NCBI RefSeq assembly: GCF_004364285.1
Contig: NZ_SOBE01000001.1
Coordinates: 62,001 to 126,000 of the forward strand
Reading direction: 5' to 3'
Length of the DNA stretch: 64,000 nt
Source of the DNA: Frigoribacterium sp. PhB116
Lineage (GTDB): Bacteria > Actinomycetota > Actinomycetes > Actinomycetales > Microbacteriaceae
In this document: one piece after another, positions 62,961 to 64,000 of the stretch
How the letters are laid out: every line of letters starts with the position of its first letter
Numbering within the stretch: the stretch's first letter is position 1
Position numbers and translations under genes: made by a program
Notes under the pieces: model-generated
The model's input: only the letters and a program-made list of their open reading frames with translations
The model's database searches: none
Told to the model about the DNA's origin: nothing

Positions 62961-64000
62961 ATGGCGACCCTGCAGAACTTCGTCGACGGCCGGTACGTCG
63001 ACGCCCACGGCACCGCGACGATCGACGTGGTCTCGCCGATCACCGAGCAGGTCGTGGCGGTCTCGCCCGTGAGCGACGCGGCCGACGTCGACGCGGCGGT
63101 GCAGGCCGCGGCCCGGGCGTTCCCCGGCTGGAGCCGCAGCACGCCGTCGGTGCGCCAGGCCGCGCTGCTCGCGCTCGCCGACGCCCTCGACGCGCACAGC
63201 GACGAGCTCGTCGAGGCGCAGCACCGGGACACGGGGCAGCCGAAGGCGATCATCGCTGCCGAGGAGGTCGCCGTCGGCGCCGACCAGGTGCGCTTCTTCG
63301 CCGGGGCCGCCCGCCGGCTCGACGGCATCGCCTCGGGGGAGTACCTCGACGGGCTCACCTCGTCGGTGCGCCGCGAGCCCATCGGCGTCGTCGCCCAGGT
63401 CACGCCCTGGAACTACCCCCTGATGATGGCGATCTGGAAGATCGCCCCGGCGCTCGCCGCGGGCAACACGATCGTGCTGAAGCCGAGCGACACGACGCCG
63501 GAGTCGACCCTCGTGCTCGCCTCCCTGACGAAGGGCGTCCTGCCCGACGGCGTCTTCAACGTCGTCCTCGGCGACGCGAGCACGGGCCAGGCCCTCGTCG
63601 AGCACCCCGTGCCCGGGCTGGTCGCCATCACGGGCTCGGTGCGCGCCGGCGTGGCCGTCGCGACCTCCGCCGCCGACCGCGTGGCCCGGGTGCACCTCGA
63701 GCTCGGAGGCAAGGCGCCCGCCGTCGTGTTCCCCGACGTCGACGTCGACGTGGTCGCCCCCCAGATCGCGGAGGCGGCCTTCTTCAACGCCGGCCAGGAC
63801 TGCACCGCGGTGACCCGCGTCATCGTGCACGAGTCGGTCCACGACGACCTGGTCGCCGCCCTGGTGCGTGCCGCGGAGGCGACGACGACCGGTCCCGACG
63901 CCGGGGAGGGCGCCTCCTACGGGCCCCTCAACAACGCGCGGCACTTCGCCGCGGTCCAGGCCGTCGTCGACTCGCTGCCCGCGCACGCGACCGTGGTGAC
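62961..64000 (+). CDS. Aldehyde dehydrogenase, probable gamma-aminobutyraldehyde dehydrogenase (3' end outside window)
   Basis: About 347 codons visible, ATG with AGAGGA 4 nt upstream. ALDH motifs: VTPWNYPLMMAIWKIAPALAAGN, LKPSDTTPES, a HLELGGKAPAVVF Glu and GQDCTAVTR (catalytic Cys). The N-terminal NFVDGRYV start and overall layout match the betaine/gamma-aminobutyraldehyde group (PatD, PuuC). Beside gabT-gabD this suggests putrescine catabolism: aminobutyraldehyde to GABA to succinate. The gene continues past the edge. Confidence 0.85.
   Translation, partial: MATLQNFVDGRYVDAHGTATIDVVSPITEQVVAVSPVSDAADVDAAVQAAARAFPGWSRSTPSVRQAALLALADALDAHSDELVEAQHRDTGQPKAIIAAEEVAVGADQVRFFAGAARRLDGIASGEYLDGLTSSVRREPIGVVAQVTPWNYPLMMAIWKIAPALAAGNTIVLKPSDTTPESTLVLASLTKGVLPDGVFNVVLGDASTGQALVEHPVPGLVAITGSVRAGVAVATSAADRVARVHLELGGKAPAVVFPDVDVDVVAPQIAEAAFFNAGQDCTAVTRVIVHESVHDDLVAALVRAAEATTTGPDAGEGASYGPLNNARHFAAVQAVVDSLPAHATVV

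Overview
The window is about 64 kb of very GC-rich DNA (roughly 70% or more by eye) with tightly packed genes, many GTG starts and 1-4 nt start/stop overlaps. The gene content (MerR-GPP34 pair, ThrE exporter, PucR and IclR regulators, an LAxTG cell-wall anchor typical of class E sortases) fits an actinomycete, probably a member of the Microbacteriaceae. No rRNA, tRNA, CRISPR array, insertion sequence, integrase or phage gene was seen, so it reads as ordinary chromosome with a few accessory operons.

Layout. 1-3.4 kb: end of a serine hydrolase gene cut by the window edge, and a secreted, wall-anchored metallophosphoesterase. 3.5-6.2 kb: a MerR-regulated operon (MerR, GPP34 protein, small multidrug export protein) behind a MerR-type promoter with a 19-bp spacer and dyad. 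6.2-14.3 kb: a divergent catabolic locus. An IclR regulator, RraA-like aldolase and D-2-hydroxyacid dehydrogenase run leftward; a tripartite tricarboxylate transporter (TctC-TctB-TctA), class III CoA-transferase and citryl-CoA lyase run rightward with overlapping start/stop codons. Together they suggest uptake, CoA activation and cleavage of a citrate-like acid. 14.3-21.1 kb: a jetABC (mksFEB-type) SMC operon without the jetD nuclease gene, bracketed by copies of a 66-bp palindromic repeat.

21.1-31.4 kb: a leftward carbohydrate-type ABC transporter operon (DUF5107-TPR protein, binding protein, ATPase, permease, zinc alcohol dehydrogenase, mutarotase-like protein) with a divergent AraC regulator. 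31.6-37 kb: a RecB-like nuclease/SF1 helicase, a solitary Vsr endonuclease and small membrane proteins. 37-44.4 kb: DEAD-box helicase, ThrE exporter, a DUF1851 protein, an atypical SDR and an MBL hydrolase. 44.5-56 kb: a SWIM-SNF2 helicase, a formaldehyde-dehydrogenase-like enzyme followed by an apparently frameshifted gene, a beta-phosphoglucomutase/GH65 phosphorylase operon and a membrane-anchored molybdopterin oxidoreductase. 56-64 kb: a RecQ helicase with a phosphoribosyltransferase-like tail, and a GABA locus (PucR, gabT, gabD, second aldehyde dehydrogenase running off the edge).

Patterns across the window: (i) long imperfect hairpins in most gaps between convergent genes, probably bidirectional terminators; (ii) perfect palindromes in divergent regulator gaps; (iii) many genes with a TAnnnT-like hexamer 6-8 nt before the start codon and no Shine-Dalgarno, i.e. 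probable leaderless transcripts; (iv) a strongly over-represented word GGAGGCGCGG, found in coding and non-coding DNA and in several reading frames. Motif counts and repeat comparisons were made by eye.
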